Assembly (NCBI RefSeq): GCF_000718085.1 | Contig: NZ_JOEC01000001.1 | Span: 1,116,001 to 1,180,000 of the forward strand | Source of the DNA: Mycetocola saprophilus | GTDB lineage: Bacteria > Actinomycetota > Actinomycetes > Actinomycetales > Microbacteriaceae | Reading direction: 5' to 3' | DNA: 64,000 nucleotides | In this document: in pieces, positions 46,497 to 54,906 of the stretch | How positions within the stretch are numbered: the stretch's first letter is position 1 | How the letters are laid out: each line of letters starts with the position of its first letter | The notes under the pieces: generated by a model | Told to the model about the DNA's origin: nothing | Databases searched by the model: none | The model's input: only the letters and a program-made list of their open reading frames with translations | Position numbers and translations under genes: made by a program

Positions 46497-46511
46497 TGAT
46501 AATGATTATCA
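46497..46511. promoter_or_regulatory. Zur/Fur-type operator in the divergent RiPP promoter
   Basis: TGATAAT-G-ATTATCA is a perfect palindrome with 7-bp arms in an unusually AT-rich stretch. In one orientation it matches 16 of 19 positions of the classical Fur box; it also fits the actinobacterial Zur consensus TGAAAATGATTTTCA at 13 of 15. It lies 26 bp from the leftward gene and 65 bp from the precursor start, where it can control both arms. Confidence 0.78.
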
Positions 46512-46575
46512 TTTAATTATAGGGTGAAGGCGTTGCCGACCGGCAGCACGAAGAAACACCGACGAAAGGAACCCC

Positions 46576-46677
46576 ATGGAAAACACCGTGGTACTGACCG
46601 AAGTTGAAGAGACCGAGCAGCTGGCCCACCTGTCTGCCAGCCATTCGAACGCACTCGTCGAGAACCCGTTCGACTAG
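46576..46677 (+). CDS. RiPP precursor peptide (azole type, candidate)
   Basis: 33 residues: MENTVVLTEVEETEQLAHLS followed by ASHSNALVENPFD. An AAAGGA Shine-Dalgarno is 6 nt upstream. The first half is acidic and hydrophobic (leader-like, VVLTEVEETEQL); the second half has Ser at 20, 22 and 24 alternating with Ala, His and flanked by His18 and Asn25. No Cys or Thr in the C-terminal half, so a YcaO could make only oxazol(in)es here. Position directly before F-protein, YcaO and SagB genes identifies it as the substrate (inference). Too short for routine gene callers. Confidence 0.75.
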   Translation: MENTVVLTEVEETEQLAHLSASHSNALVENPFD

Positions 46678-46688
46678 TCGGTCACAGT

Positions 46689-46724
46689 CCCCGCGGGGCG
46701 GATCCTCGGATTCGCCCCGCGGGG
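46689..46724 (+). terminator. hairpin between precursor and modification genes
   Basis: 12-bp perfect arms CCCCGCGGGGCG/CGCCCCGCGGGG with no U-tract. Such a stem could give partial termination or protect the 3' end of the precursor mRNA, raising precursor over enzyme levels. Confidence 0.6.
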
Positions 46725-46753
46725 TGCCCGCCCACCATCAGGCAAGGACACCC

Positions 46754-47488
46754 GTGAACACCACACCCGAGCTCTTCACCCGCGATGGACACACGGTTGT
46801 CCGGGCATCCGACGGCAGCTTCCTCCGGGTCACCGCGAGCACTACCACCGCCTCCGCGGCGGACCTGTACCGACAGGTTGGGGAACGCCTGGCGGAGCGC
46901 GCCGCACAGCACGCGGCCCCGATTCCCGGACGCGAGGGCATCTCCCTCGCCGGCAATCCCGCCGATCTGGCCGCCCTCGCGCCGGCCCTTCTCGGCCTCG
47001 ACGCGACTCCACGCTCCCCCACCTCACCCGATCGCGCCCTCATTGTGCAGGTTGTCGCCGACCGCACCCAGCACCGCGGGCTGGACCATCTGGCAGCCTC
47101 GGGTACCGGGGTTTTACGCTGCTACCGCGAGGGTGATCTGCTCCTGATCGACCCCCTGATGCTTGGGCCCGAAGATCCCACCGGCTCTCAGGTTCTGCGT
47201 CGCCGCATCGCCGCCTCCCCGGCCGCCGCGGACCTCAACGCCTGGCTCGACGCGGCCGGAGAGCATACGCCGGGTCTGGACGACCTCGATCCGGTCGCGC
47301 TCGACATGGCCGGGGCCCGGCTGCGCCAGATCATCGCCGCCTGGCAGCACAACACGGCCGAGCTGCCCCGGCTGCGCCGCACACTCTGGATGCTGGACTG
47401 CGCGACCCTCGCCGCCTCCGAACACCCGGTCCTGGCGTTTCCCGAGCCCGCCGCGAGGCCGCAACCCCGTTCCCTGTCCCGGCCGTGA
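46754..47488 (+). CDS. putative RiPP leader-binding (F/ThiF-like) protein
   Basis: 244 residues from a GTG with AAGGA ahead; no transmembrane segment. The central GTGVLRCYREGDLLLIDPLMLGPEDPTGSQVLRRRIAASP resembles the pattern (V-R-x-x-G-D-x-x-L-I-G-P-x-x-x-P-G) of the degenerate ThiF-like 'TOMM leader-binding' proteins that present the precursor to YcaO; the usual Cys pair of that motif is absent. Start of the overlapping enzyme operon, ending TGATG into the next gene. Assignment rests mainly on context. Confidence 0.55.
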   Translation: MNTTPELFTRDGHTVVRASDGSFLRVTASTTTASAADLYRQVGERLAERAAQHAAPIPGREGISLAGNPADLAALAPALLGLDATPRSPTSPDRALIVQVVADRTQHRGLDHLAASGTGVLRCYREGDLLLIDPLMLGPEDPTGSQVLRRRIAASPAAADLNAWLDAAGEHTPGLDDLDPVALDMAGARLRQIIAAWQHNTAELPRLRRTLWMLDCATLAASEHPVLAFPEPAARPQPRSLSRP

Positions 47489-48492
47489 TGACCGAGCCGC
47501 GCACACTCGGGATCGCCGTCGATCCCCTCATCCACCTCGCCACCGACCTGTATGAACCCGAGCCGGGCCGCCCCCGCGGTACCGTCCTGATCCGCACGCC
47601 CTACGCTCGTTCCGCCCAGCGAGAGCACGCACTCTCCTGGGTACGCCGCGGTTTTCGGGTCGCGGTTCAGGACGTGCGTGGACGATACGGGTCCCCGGGC
47701 AGCTGGCACCCCTATCACCATGAGGGTACGGACGGCGGGCGCACGGTGGTCGAAATGGATCGACTCGGACTCATCGCGGGCGAGGTCCTCCTGGTCGGTG
47801 CCTCCTATGATGCCCACTGCGCCCTGGAAGCCGCCCGCTGGCTCGACACCCACCCCGGGCGGGTTCCCACGATCCGCGCGGTGATCGCGATGGTGCCCGC
47901 GCTGGGTCTCTGGGAAACCGCGCATGATCCAGACGGCACCCCGCGCCTGCGTGACCGCATCGGATGGTGGCACCAACACGGGTTCGCCCGCACCTCCCGG
48001 GCCTCGCTGAGCCCCACCGAGCTGGATCGACGGGTCAAACAGGCTCGGCACCACGGGGTTGCCGGCGTGGTCTCCCCCGCCGAATACGGCGCGGAGGCGC
48101 CTGCCCTCTGGCAGCGACTCTGGGAGGCCCGGCCCCTCGATCTCGCGGCGCGCTATGGCTCCTGTACCACCACACTGCTGGTCATCGGCGGGGACACCGA
48201 CTTTTTCACCCGGGAGGCACGCCTCCTTGCCTGCGCCTGGGCGGGAGGGCGCACCGGTTATCTCACCGGGCCCTGGGGTCACGGCCTCACCGCGGACCTC
48301 GACCCCGAGACCGCCCGCGTGCTGCGCGCTCACGGGGGCCTGATGGCACGCATCGAACACGTCCTCGGCGACGCCGCGACGCTCCCGTCCGCCCACCGCT
48401 TCACCGGGGACTCCAACGCTCCGTGGGTCACCGAGAAGCGCACCCCCTCCACCCATCCGACGTTGCCCACCCCTTGGAAGGACTCCCGATGA
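47488..48492 (+). CDS. CocE/NonD-family hydrolase
   Basis: 334 residues. GTVLIRTPYARSAQREHALSWVRRGFRVAVQDVRGRYGS is the CocE/NonD (X-Pro dipeptidyl-peptidase-like) signature; catalytic Ser in LLVGASYDAHCALEAA, Asp in GGDTDFF, His in GPWGHG. The C-terminal jelly-roll domain of full CocE (about 200 residues) is missing, so only the catalytic domain is kept. Located inside the RiPP operon (1-bp overlap before, ATGA after), it likely cleaves or esterifies/deacylates the peptide; substrate unknown. Confidence 0.82.
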   Translation: MTEPRTLGIAVDPLIHLATDLYEPEPGRPRGTVLIRTPYARSAQREHALSWVRRGFRVAVQDVRGRYGSPGSWHPYHHEGTDGGRTVVEMDRLGLIAGEVLLVGASYDAHCALEAARWLDTHPGRVPTIRAVIAMVPALGLWETAHDPDGTPRLRDRIGWWHQHGFARTSRASLSPTELDRRVKQARHHGVAGVVSPAEYGAEAPALWQRLWEARPLDLAARYGSCTTTLLVIGGDTDFFTREARLLACAWAGGRTGYLTGPWGHGLTADLDPETARVLRAHGGLMARIEHVLGDAATLPSAHRFTGDSNAPWVTEKRTPSTHPTLPTPWKDSR

Positions 48493-49877
48493 CCACCGCC
48501 GACGCCCTCAACCTGCTCCCCCTACACACCCTGGTGGACGAGCACACGGGCATCATTCGCCGGGTCCGCTCGGTGCTCACCCCGGAAAACGCGCCGCCCG
48601 CCTACACCTCGATGACCGCCGAGGTGTCCGATGCCCGCTGGCTCGGCGATTGGCCGGCCGACCGCGTCTCGCTGGGCACCACGTTTGGTGATCCCCGACA
48701 GGCCTGGATTGCCGCGGTCGCCGAGGGAATGGAGCGATACTGCGGCAACTTCATCCCGCGGGAGGTCCCCGACGCAGAGCACCTGATCGGCACCGCGAGC
48801 GAGCTGCGAGCCGCGGGCCACCGGATCGTGGAGCTCGGTGCGCTGCCCCGGTTTGCCTCCTGGCAGCTGGAATCCCCCGATTTTCCGTATCGCAACCTCG
48901 ATGAGCACACCGAAACCCTCTGGATGCGCTGCACCCGTTACTCCGACGGGGAGGACGTGTGGCTTCCGGCCAGCCTGGTCTCGCTCAATTGGCGGCAGCG
49001 ACGCTTTGCCCACCTGCCGCGCATCCATCACCTCAACTATGCGGGCATCGCCACCGGGCAGGGATATGCCGACGCCCGCGATCGTGCACTGCTGGAAACC
49101 ATCGAACGCGATGCGCTGGAGGTGTGGTGGCACCTGGATGGTCAGGCCCGGGGCATCCGTCCCGAGTCGGTTCCCGGACTCACCGAGGCGATGGCCGGCA
49201 GCCACCTGGCGTACTGGATCGTCGAGCTGCCCAGCGAGTTCGCTCCGGTCATGGCCGCCCTGGTCTTCGATCCCGAGACCGGGCTGTATGCCGCCGGGTT
49301 CTCCTGCAAGACCGATCCGGCCGAGGCCGCCCGAAAGGCGGTCCTGGAAGCCGTGCACACGTGGGTCTATACGCAGGGCATCACCGAGGCGGACGGCTGG
49401 GTCTTCCAGGCCGTCGAGGCCGGGCTCATGGCGCGCGGACTCTACCTCGACCATCGGGAGGATCGGCGCTACCTGCGCGATACCGGGACCCACTTCTCCC
49501 GGGTGCGTGACCTCGGTGCCCACGTCCAGGTGTGGCTGGATCCCGAGGTCCACCCGCTCGCACGACGCTTCCGGGAACCCGCCCTCGGACTGGTTGATAT
49601 CGCGGATATTCCGGCGACCGCCCCAGCCGACGTGTATCGCCGACTCATCGATGCCGGCCACCAGATCTTTGCGCGCGATCTGACCACCTCGGACGTCGCG
49701 ACAACCGGGCTCAGCGTGGTTCGGGTGGTGGTTGAGGGTCTGGTGCCCAACGCTCCGGCGGCCTTTGCGTATCTGGGCTGCCCGCGGTTCGCCGAGGCCG
49801 CCCTTGCTCGCGGCTGGCGCCCCCGCATCCCCACCGAGCCCGAGGACTTCACCCTCGTTCCGCCACCCCACATGTAG
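48489..49877 (+). CDS. YcaO-domain cyclodehydratase (TOMM type)
   Basis: 462 residues. ATP/Mg-binding YcaO motifs are visible: AVAEGMERY (residues 76-84) and DRALLETIERD (198-208), with LGTTFGDPRQA before the first. The C-terminus ends in a Pro-rich VPPPHM, reminiscent of the PxPxP tail of azoline-forming YcaO proteins. It uses ATP to cyclise Ser/Thr/Cys side chains onto the backbone. The precursor has only Ser in the C-terminal half, so oxazolines are expected. Coupled by ATGA to the CocE gene; SagB follows 5 bp later. Confidence 0.9.
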   Translation: MTTADALNLLPLHTLVDEHTGIIRRVRSVLTPENAPPAYTSMTAEVSDARWLGDWPADRVSLGTTFGDPRQAWIAAVAEGMERYCGNFIPREVPDAEHLIGTASELRAAGHRIVELGALPRFASWQLESPDFPYRNLDEHTETLWMRCTRYSDGEDVWLPASLVSLNWRQRRFAHLPRIHHLNYAGIATGQGYADARDRALLETIERDALEVWWHLDGQARGIRPESVPGLTEAMAGSHLAYWIVELPSEFAPVMAALVFDPETGLYAAGFSCKTDPAEAARKAVLEAVHTWVYTQGITEADGWVFQAVEAGLMARGLYLDHREDRRYLRDTGTHFSRVRDLGAHVQVWLDPEVHPLARRFREPALGLVDIADIPATAPADVYRRLIDAGHQIFARDLTTSDVATTGLSVVRVVVEGLVPNAPAAFAYLGCPRFAEAALARGWRPRIPTEPEDFTLVPPPHM

Positions 49878-49881
49878 GACC

Positions 49882-51207
49882 ATGACCCCCTTCCAGCTCC
49901 CCCAACCCGCCGACCATGCCCGGCAGCTCTTCGCCGAGGCCTGGTCCTCGCGCGTGCCCGCGGACACGATCCATCCGGGCCCGCGTCAGAACCACTGGGA
50001 CCGCGGCGAGCGGGTCGCACCCCTGCCCATGGCGGAGGTCCCGATCGCGGCGATTCTGCACGAGCTGTGGCGTCCGCGCGGTTTCCATCCGGACCCGCTC
50101 ACCCGCGAGCCCACGGGCACCGCCCGGCGCGCGATTCCGTCCGCCGGCGGATGCTACCCGGTCCAGGTGCACCTGGTGGCCGGCGACGGATGCGACCTTT
50201 CCCCCGGGAGGTTTGCGCTCGATCCGCGGGATGCGAGTCTCGTGCGCCGGACGGGGACGGTTCAGCCCGGCCGCACACCCCGGGGTGCCCTGGTGGTGCT
50301 CGGGGTCCTCCCCCAGCGCACCCGCGGGAAGTACCATCACCGCACCCCGCCGCTGCTCATCGCCGATACCGCCTATGCCCTGTCCGGCATCATCCACCGG
50401 GCGGCGGCATACGGCCTGGAGTGCGAGCGGATGCCCGCGGCCCCCGACGAACTGGCACAGGTGCTGGGGCTACCGACCTACGCGCGCTGGCATGAGGTCT
50501 GGCCGGGCACCGGACCCGAGCTCCTGCTGACCGCGCTGTGGATACGCCGCCCGAGATGGCGGGCGAACGTAGCTTCGAAGCGTCCCGGGCGGGCCGATGT
50601 CTCGGCGATCCTTGAGGAGATATGGGCCGAAACCGGTCGCCCCCGGGTCGAAACCGGTCCCCGTCCACTCCCCGAACGCGAACCGCGCACCGACCCGGAG
50701 ACCGCGGCCTGGGCGGATACCCTTGACCGGGATTTCCTAGGATCGGTTTCCGCACCTTCCCGCGCCCGACCCCTGCATTCGGACGTACTCGCGCGGCGAC
50801 GCAGTCTCCCGCTGCACGCCCCCGGGGCACGTGATGCCGCGGAGGCCGCGCCCGAACGCGTCCTCACCGCCCTCGCGAGTATCCAGGTGCCGCCCGCCTG
50901 CCGGATCGAGGTGATCGGCGCCGACGGGCTCGCCGATCCCTCACTCGCGGCTTCGTGCGCCGGGCAGCACTGGATCCGCTCACTCCACGGCCTGGTGCGC
51001 TTTCACACCGACCGGTCACCCACCCCGGCCACCGTGTGGTGGGCATCCACCACTGCGGCCACCATCCTCTACTCCTGCCTGGGCGCGGGTCTCCCCCTGG
51101 GGTTTCGTCCCATCGGGGGCTGGCACGCTCATCCCGGCGCCCCGCTGACCCTCCACGGCCTGGGATTCCGCTCCGACCCAACGAAGGGAGCACACGGTGC
51201 TCACTAA
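49882..51207 (+). CDS. SagB-type FMN dehydrogenase (azoline oxidase)
   Basis: 441 residues. RRAIPSAGGCYPVQVHLVAGDG is the SagB/McbC nitroreductase-fold signature (R-x-x-P-S-x-G), and PLLIADTAYALSGIIHRAAAYGLECE the flavin/dimer helix. The C-terminal half (VLARRRSLPLHAP ... ATVWWASTTAATILYSCLGAGLPLGFRPIGG) looks like a second, degenerate nitroreductase domain, so the protein is a tandem fusion. Oxidises azolines to azoles with FMN. Overlaps the exporter gene by 11 bp. Confidence 0.87.
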   Translation: MTPFQLPQPADHARQLFAEAWSSRVPADTIHPGPRQNHWDRGERVAPLPMAEVPIAAILHELWRPRGFHPDPLTREPTGTARRAIPSAGGCYPVQVHLVAGDGCDLSPGRFALDPRDASLVRRTGTVQPGRTPRGALVVLGVLPQRTRGKYHHRTPPLLIADTAYALSGIIHRAAAYGLECERMPAAPDELAQVLGLPTYARWHEVWPGTGPELLLTALWIRRPRWRANVASKRPGRADVSAILEEIWAETGRPRVETGPRPLPEREPRTDPETAAWADTLDRDFLGSVSAPSRARPLHSDVLARRRSLPLHAPGARDAAEAAPERVLTALASIQVPPACRIEVIGADGLADPSLAASCAGQHWIRSLHGLVRFHTDRSPTPATVWWASTTAATILYSCLGAGLPLGFRPIGGWHAHPGAPLTLHGLGFRSDPTKGAHGAH

Positions 51208-53101
51208 TCGGCGTCTCTGGGCGCTCACCCGCCCGCACAACGCCCTGCGAAACACACTCACCCTGGTGGTGTGCGCGGGGACCGCGACCTACTGGGCGCA
51301 GGCCTGGTTTCTCGCCGCCGCGCTCTCGGGCCTCCTGCCCGGCCAGCCCCACGATGTCGGTCGGGTGATGCTCAGCCTGGCCGCCGTGCTGGCCTGCGGA
51401 CTCACCCGGACGCTGCTCACCCAGGTTCAGGTCCGGGTGGCCAGCACGCTGGGTGGCCGGGTGCGGGAGGACGTTCGACGATCACTCACCCGGGCGCTGC
51501 TGCATCCCCGACGGCTGCGGGACGCGTCCGAGCGTGCGGGTGCCCGCAGGCTCGCCCTCGGCGAGGGCACCGACGGGGTCGAGCCCTACGTGGTCTCGTA
51601 TATTCCCGCCGCCCTGCAGCTTCAGATCCTGTGCCCGATCCTGCTGATCGTGATCGCGATCATCAATCCGCTTCTCGCCGCCGCCCTGGCCGCGGCGCTC
51701 CTCATCGCCGTGGGTGCACCCCGGCTGTGGAGCCGCCTACTCACCCGACGCGGCGCCGCGCACTGGGACACCTACGAGGCGCTTAGTGCCGACTTCGCCG
51801 AGGGGCTCCAGGGCATGCGCACCCTGAAGATCCTGGATGCCGTGCCGCGGTTTCGCACACGCCTGAACGACCGATCCGATGCCCTCCATCGGGCAACGGT
51901 TCGCACGATGCGGGTCTCCCTAGCGGATACGGCCCTCGCCGACCTCGGCATCCAGGCGGGCCTGCTCGCCGCGGCCGCGTTGACCACCCTGAGCGCGCTG
52001 GGTGTCCTGCCCTCGGGGCTACTGGGCGGGACTCCGGCCCTCAGCCTGTTCACGCTGATGCTCGCCTCGGAACTGTTCCGACCCGTGCGAGACCTGGCTC
52101 GGCACTGGCACGCCGGGTACCTGGGAATGTCGGCGCTGGGCAGCATCGATGCCGCCATCGGAGACACCGACCCGTCGGCCGAATCCGCGGCATCCGATAC
52201 ACGGCCCGGTGCCGCGGACGGGGGGACGCACCGGGACCGGGAGGAGCACCGAGCGAACACGGAGCACCGAGCGATCGAACGGCACCACGCAAACGAGCAG
52301 CACCGTATGGGCGAACCACACCGAACAGACGATGAGCACCGTGTGGACAACCAGCACCAACCAGACGAGCAGTCTCGGGATCACAAACCGCACCAGCCCC
52401 GCGGCAGCGTGCTCCGACTCGACCGGGTCGGTTTTGCCTACACTCCGGATTCGCCCCCGGTGCTCAACGAGGTCACCACCACGATTACTCGCGGCGGCAT
52501 CACCGCGCTGGCCGGCCCCTCCGGCACGGGCAAGAGCACGCTCTTTGATGTGCTGCTGGGATTTCTGCCGGCATCGGGCGAGTGCCGCCTCGATGGTCGG
52601 CCCCTGCGACCCGAGGATATCAGCGTGGTCTCCCAGCACGGCTACCTCTTCCCCGGCACCATCCGCGCCAACCTGAGCGCGGTGGCCCCGGACGCCTCGG
52701 ATGCCGACATGCTCGCGGTGATGCACCGAGCCGGACTCGGCCGCGAACTCGCCTCCTGGCCGCTGGGGCTTGACACCCGGGTGTCCGAGTCCGGGCGCTC
52801 CCTGTCGGGCGGGCAGATCCAGCGCCTGAGTGCGGCCCGCGGGCTCCTCGCCAACCGCGCGATCCTGCTGCTTGATGAGCCCACCTCGGCACTGAACCCC
52901 GAGCTGGCCGCACGGCTGCTGGCAACCCTGCGCGAGGAGGCCCGCAGCAGAATCGTGATCATGATCGCGCACCGAGCCGAGGCGCTCGAAGCCGCCGATA
53001 CCGTCCTCACGCTGCGAGCGGGGACCCTGCACCGGGCCTCAACCTCAACCGCAGCGCCCACATCCACATCCACATCCACCACCGTCATGGAGACTCGATG
53101 A
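51197..53101 (+). CDS. ABC exporter half-transporter with His-rich linker
   Basis: 634 residues, GTG start with GAAGGGAG upstream. Six N-terminal membrane helices (about 20-300), then a 55-residue His-rich linker (residues 343-399), then the ATPase: Walker A LAGPSGTGKSTLFDVL, signature RSLSGGQIQRLSAA, Walker B AILLLDEPTSALN. CydD/CydC-like type. Coupled by ATGA to a second half-transporter, so the pair forms a heterodimer. Likely exports the RiPP; the linker may sense or bind metal. Confidence 0.88.
   Translation: MLTNRRLWALTRPHNALRNTLTLVVCAGTATYWAQAWFLAAALSGLLPGQPHDVGRVMLSLAAVLACGLTRTLLTQVQVRVASTLGGRVREDVRRSLTRALLHPRRLRDASERAGARRLALGEGTDGVEPYVVSYIPAALQLQILCPILLIVIAIINPLLAAALAAALLIAVGAPRLWSRLLTRRGAAHWDTYEALSADFAEGLQGMRTLKILDAVPRFRTRLNDRSDALHRATVRTMRVSLADTALADLGIQAGLLAAAALTTLSALGVLPSGLLGGTPALSLFTLMLASELFRPVRDLARHWHAGYLGMSALGSIDAAIGDTDPSAESAASDTRPGAADGGTHRDREEHRANTEHRAIERHHANEQHRMGEPHRTDDEHRVDNQHQPDEQSRDHKPHQPRGSVLRLDRVGFAYTPDSPPVLNEVTTTITRGGITALAGPSGTGKSTLFDVLLGFLPASGECRLDGRPLRPEDISVVSQHGYLFPGTIRANLSAVAPDASDADMLAVMHRAGLGRELASWPLGLDTRVSESGRSLSGGQIQRLSAARGLLANRAILLLDEPTSALNPELAARLLATLREEARSRIVIMIAHRAEALEAADTVLTLRAGTLHRASTSTAAPTSTSTSTTVMETR
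52223..52378 (+). repeat. 18-bp minisatellite encoding His-rich hexapeptides
   Basis: Nine units of 18 bp in frame: GTHRDR, EEHRAN, TEHRAI, ERHHAN, EQHRMG, EPHRTD, DEHRVD, NQHQPD, EQSRDH. His is at position 3 in eight of nine units, with a further His at 364 and 396, 399. The DNA unit GGAGCACCGAGCGA repeats exactly at 52243 and 52261. Located between the TMD and ATPase of the exporter. Confidence 0.9.
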
Positions 53102-54846
53102 GTACCACGCCGCCCCGCACCGATCCGCTCTGGGCACTCATCCCCGCCCTCTCCGCCCACCGCGGCGCCCTCATCTGGACCGGCCTGGTGGGCCTGGCCA
53201 ATAACCTCGCCCTGGTGTTCCTCGCGGTGGCCGGCTCATACACCGTCACGCTCGCCCTGGTGGAGCATCGCCCGGCCGAACCCGGCTGGTGGATCGCCGC
53301 GGCGAGTGCGGTCCTGCTGCGCGCGGTCCTCACCTGGCACGAGATGGATATCTCCCACTCGATCGCCTATCGGGTGCTGGCGGCGCTTCGGATGGCACTG
53401 TTTGACGGTTTCGCCCGCGGAGTCCCCTCCCGCTCACCCGATCAGCACACGGGACGCCTGGCCGCGACCGCGATGGGCGAAACCGAAAAACTTGAGTTCT
53501 TTTACGCGCACACGCTCACCCAGCTGGCCGGAGCCGCGGTCCTCCTCATCGGGGCGCTGCTCGCGCTGGGTGGCCTGGGCCCGACGCTGGCGGCGGGATT
53601 CGCGCTGGGATGCGCGGCGCTTGTGGCCTTCAGCGTTCCGCTGCTGCGCAAGAACGCGCGACTCGGCGAGCGCATCCAGCGGGCGAAGTCGGATCAGTCG
53701 GCCCTCGTTGTGGATGTCCTCTCGGGCACCCGCGAAATCCTGAGCTTCGATCTGCGGGACCGTGTGGGTGAGCAGCTCTCCGTCTCCACGCGGCGAATCG
53801 TCGAGTTGGAGCGGCGTCTGCGGGTGCGCGAGAGCGCCGCGGCGAGTATTCGAGAGCTCTGCACACTGGCAATTTTGATTGTGGTGTTTGTGCTGGCCTG
53901 GAATCAGCCGGGGCTGGAACGGGTGTGGATTCCCGCGGTCATCGCCGGCACCCTCACCGTGCTCGCGCCGCTCACCGAGGCGGTCGCGGTCCTCACCCAG
54001 CTGCAACCCCACCGGGCCAGCGCGGCCACGGTGGTTGCGGGAATCTCCCTGCCCCCCGAGGGGCCCACAGAAGGACCCACCGTGGAGTCCCTCGAGCAAC
54101 CCGCCGAGGATCCCGGCACTCGGACCGCGCCCCGAGGACCCTCGATGCGGATGCCCGCGGGCCCGCTCGGGCTCGAACTCAACGCGGTGCAGTTTTCCTA
54201 CGCACCGGACGCCCCCGCCCTTGCTCCCACCTGGCTCACCATCGCCGCCGGTGAGCACATCGGCATCGCCGGGCGATCCGGGTCGGGCAAAACCACGCTG
54301 GCTCGTCTACTCGCTCGGCTCTGGGAGCCGGATCGGGGCAGCATTCATCTGACCGCCGAAACCGGAGCACACTACGATCTGCGCGACCTGGATCTGTCCG
54401 GCTACCGGAGCCACGTCGGCCTGGTGGAGCAGGACGCCACGATCTTCCACGGCTCCCTGTGGGACAACCTTCGCCTGGCCGATCCAACCCTGACCGAGGA
54501 CACCGCACTCCACACTCTGACCCGCGCCGGGCTCACCCTGGATCCCGGCCGCTGGCCCGCAGGGGTCCACACCGAGCTGGGTGAAGCGGGATCGGGCATC
54601 TCCGGCGGCGAGCGCGCCCGCATCGCACTCGCGCGCGCCCTGGTCCGGCGGCCACGCATCTTGATCCTGGACGAGACCACCGCGGCCCTGGACGCGCGCT
54701 CCGAATCGAGTCTGCTCGATGCGTTGGCGGCGCTGCGCGGGGAGACCACCGTGATCACCATCTCGCACCGTCCCTCGACCCTCGCCCGCTGCGACCGCGT
54801 GGTGCAGCTCCCCGCGCTGCACCGCGAACCCGAGCCGAGGGGCTAA
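53098..54846 (+). CDS. ABC exporter half-transporter, second subunit
   Basis: 582 residues. TMD with about six helices (25-300), a Pro/Glu/Gly linker (PPEGPTEGPTVESLEQPAE) and ATPase: Walker A IAGRSGSGKTTLARLL, signature SGISGGERARIALA, Walker B RILILDETTAALDA. Partner of the upstream half-transporter; ends the rightward operon at a strong terminator. The pattern is of CydC type, which fits heterodimeric export of small thiols or peptides. Confidence 0.88.
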   Translation: MSTTPPRTDPLWALIPALSAHRGALIWTGLVGLANNLALVFLAVAGSYTVTLALVEHRPAEPGWWIAAASAVLLRAVLTWHEMDISHSIAYRVLAALRMALFDGFARGVPSRSPDQHTGRLAATAMGETEKLEFFYAHTLTQLAGAAVLLIGALLALGGLGPTLAAGFALGCAALVAFSVPLLRKNARLGERIQRAKSDQSALVVDVLSGTREILSFDLRDRVGEQLSVSTRRIVELERRLRVRESAAASIRELCTLAILIVVFVLAWNQPGLERVWIPAVIAGTLTVLAPLTEAVAVLTQLQPHRASAATVVAGISLPPEGPTEGPTVESLEQPAEDPGTRTAPRGPSMRMPAGPLGLELNAVQFSYAPDAPALAPTWLTIAAGEHIGIAGRSGSGKTTLARLLARLWEPDRGSIHLTAETGAHYDLRDLDLSGYRSHVGLVEQDATIFHGSLWDNLRLADPTLTEDTALHTLTRAGLTLDPGRWPAGVHTELGEAGSGISGGERARIALARALVRRPRILILDETTAALDARSESSLLDALAALRGETTVITISHRPSTLARCDRVVQLPALHREPEPRG

Positions 54847-54853
54847 CCACAAC

Positions 54854-54897
54854 AACGGGGCCCTGGCCGATCGGATTCGATCGGCCAGGGCCCCGTT
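54854..54897. terminator. strong bidirectional terminator
   Basis: Perfect 19-bp arms AACGGGGCCCTGGCCGATC/GATCGGCCAGGGCCCCGTT with a 6-nt loop, between the convergent exporter and binding-protein genes. Confidence 0.93.
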
Positions 54898-54906
54898 ACC
54901 GTGCGG

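Noticed and set aside
46497..46511. Calling the palindrome definitely Fur or DtxR
   Set aside because: It fits Fur and Zur about equally, and the DtxR/IdeR consensus (TTAGGTTAGGCTAACCTAA-like) is not matched; the specific regulator is left open.
46576..54846. Lanthipeptide, lasso or thiopeptide type cluster
   Set aside because: No LanB/LanC/LanM, no lasso B/C proteins and no cycloaddition enzyme is present; the pair YcaO plus SagB points to azol(in)e peptides.
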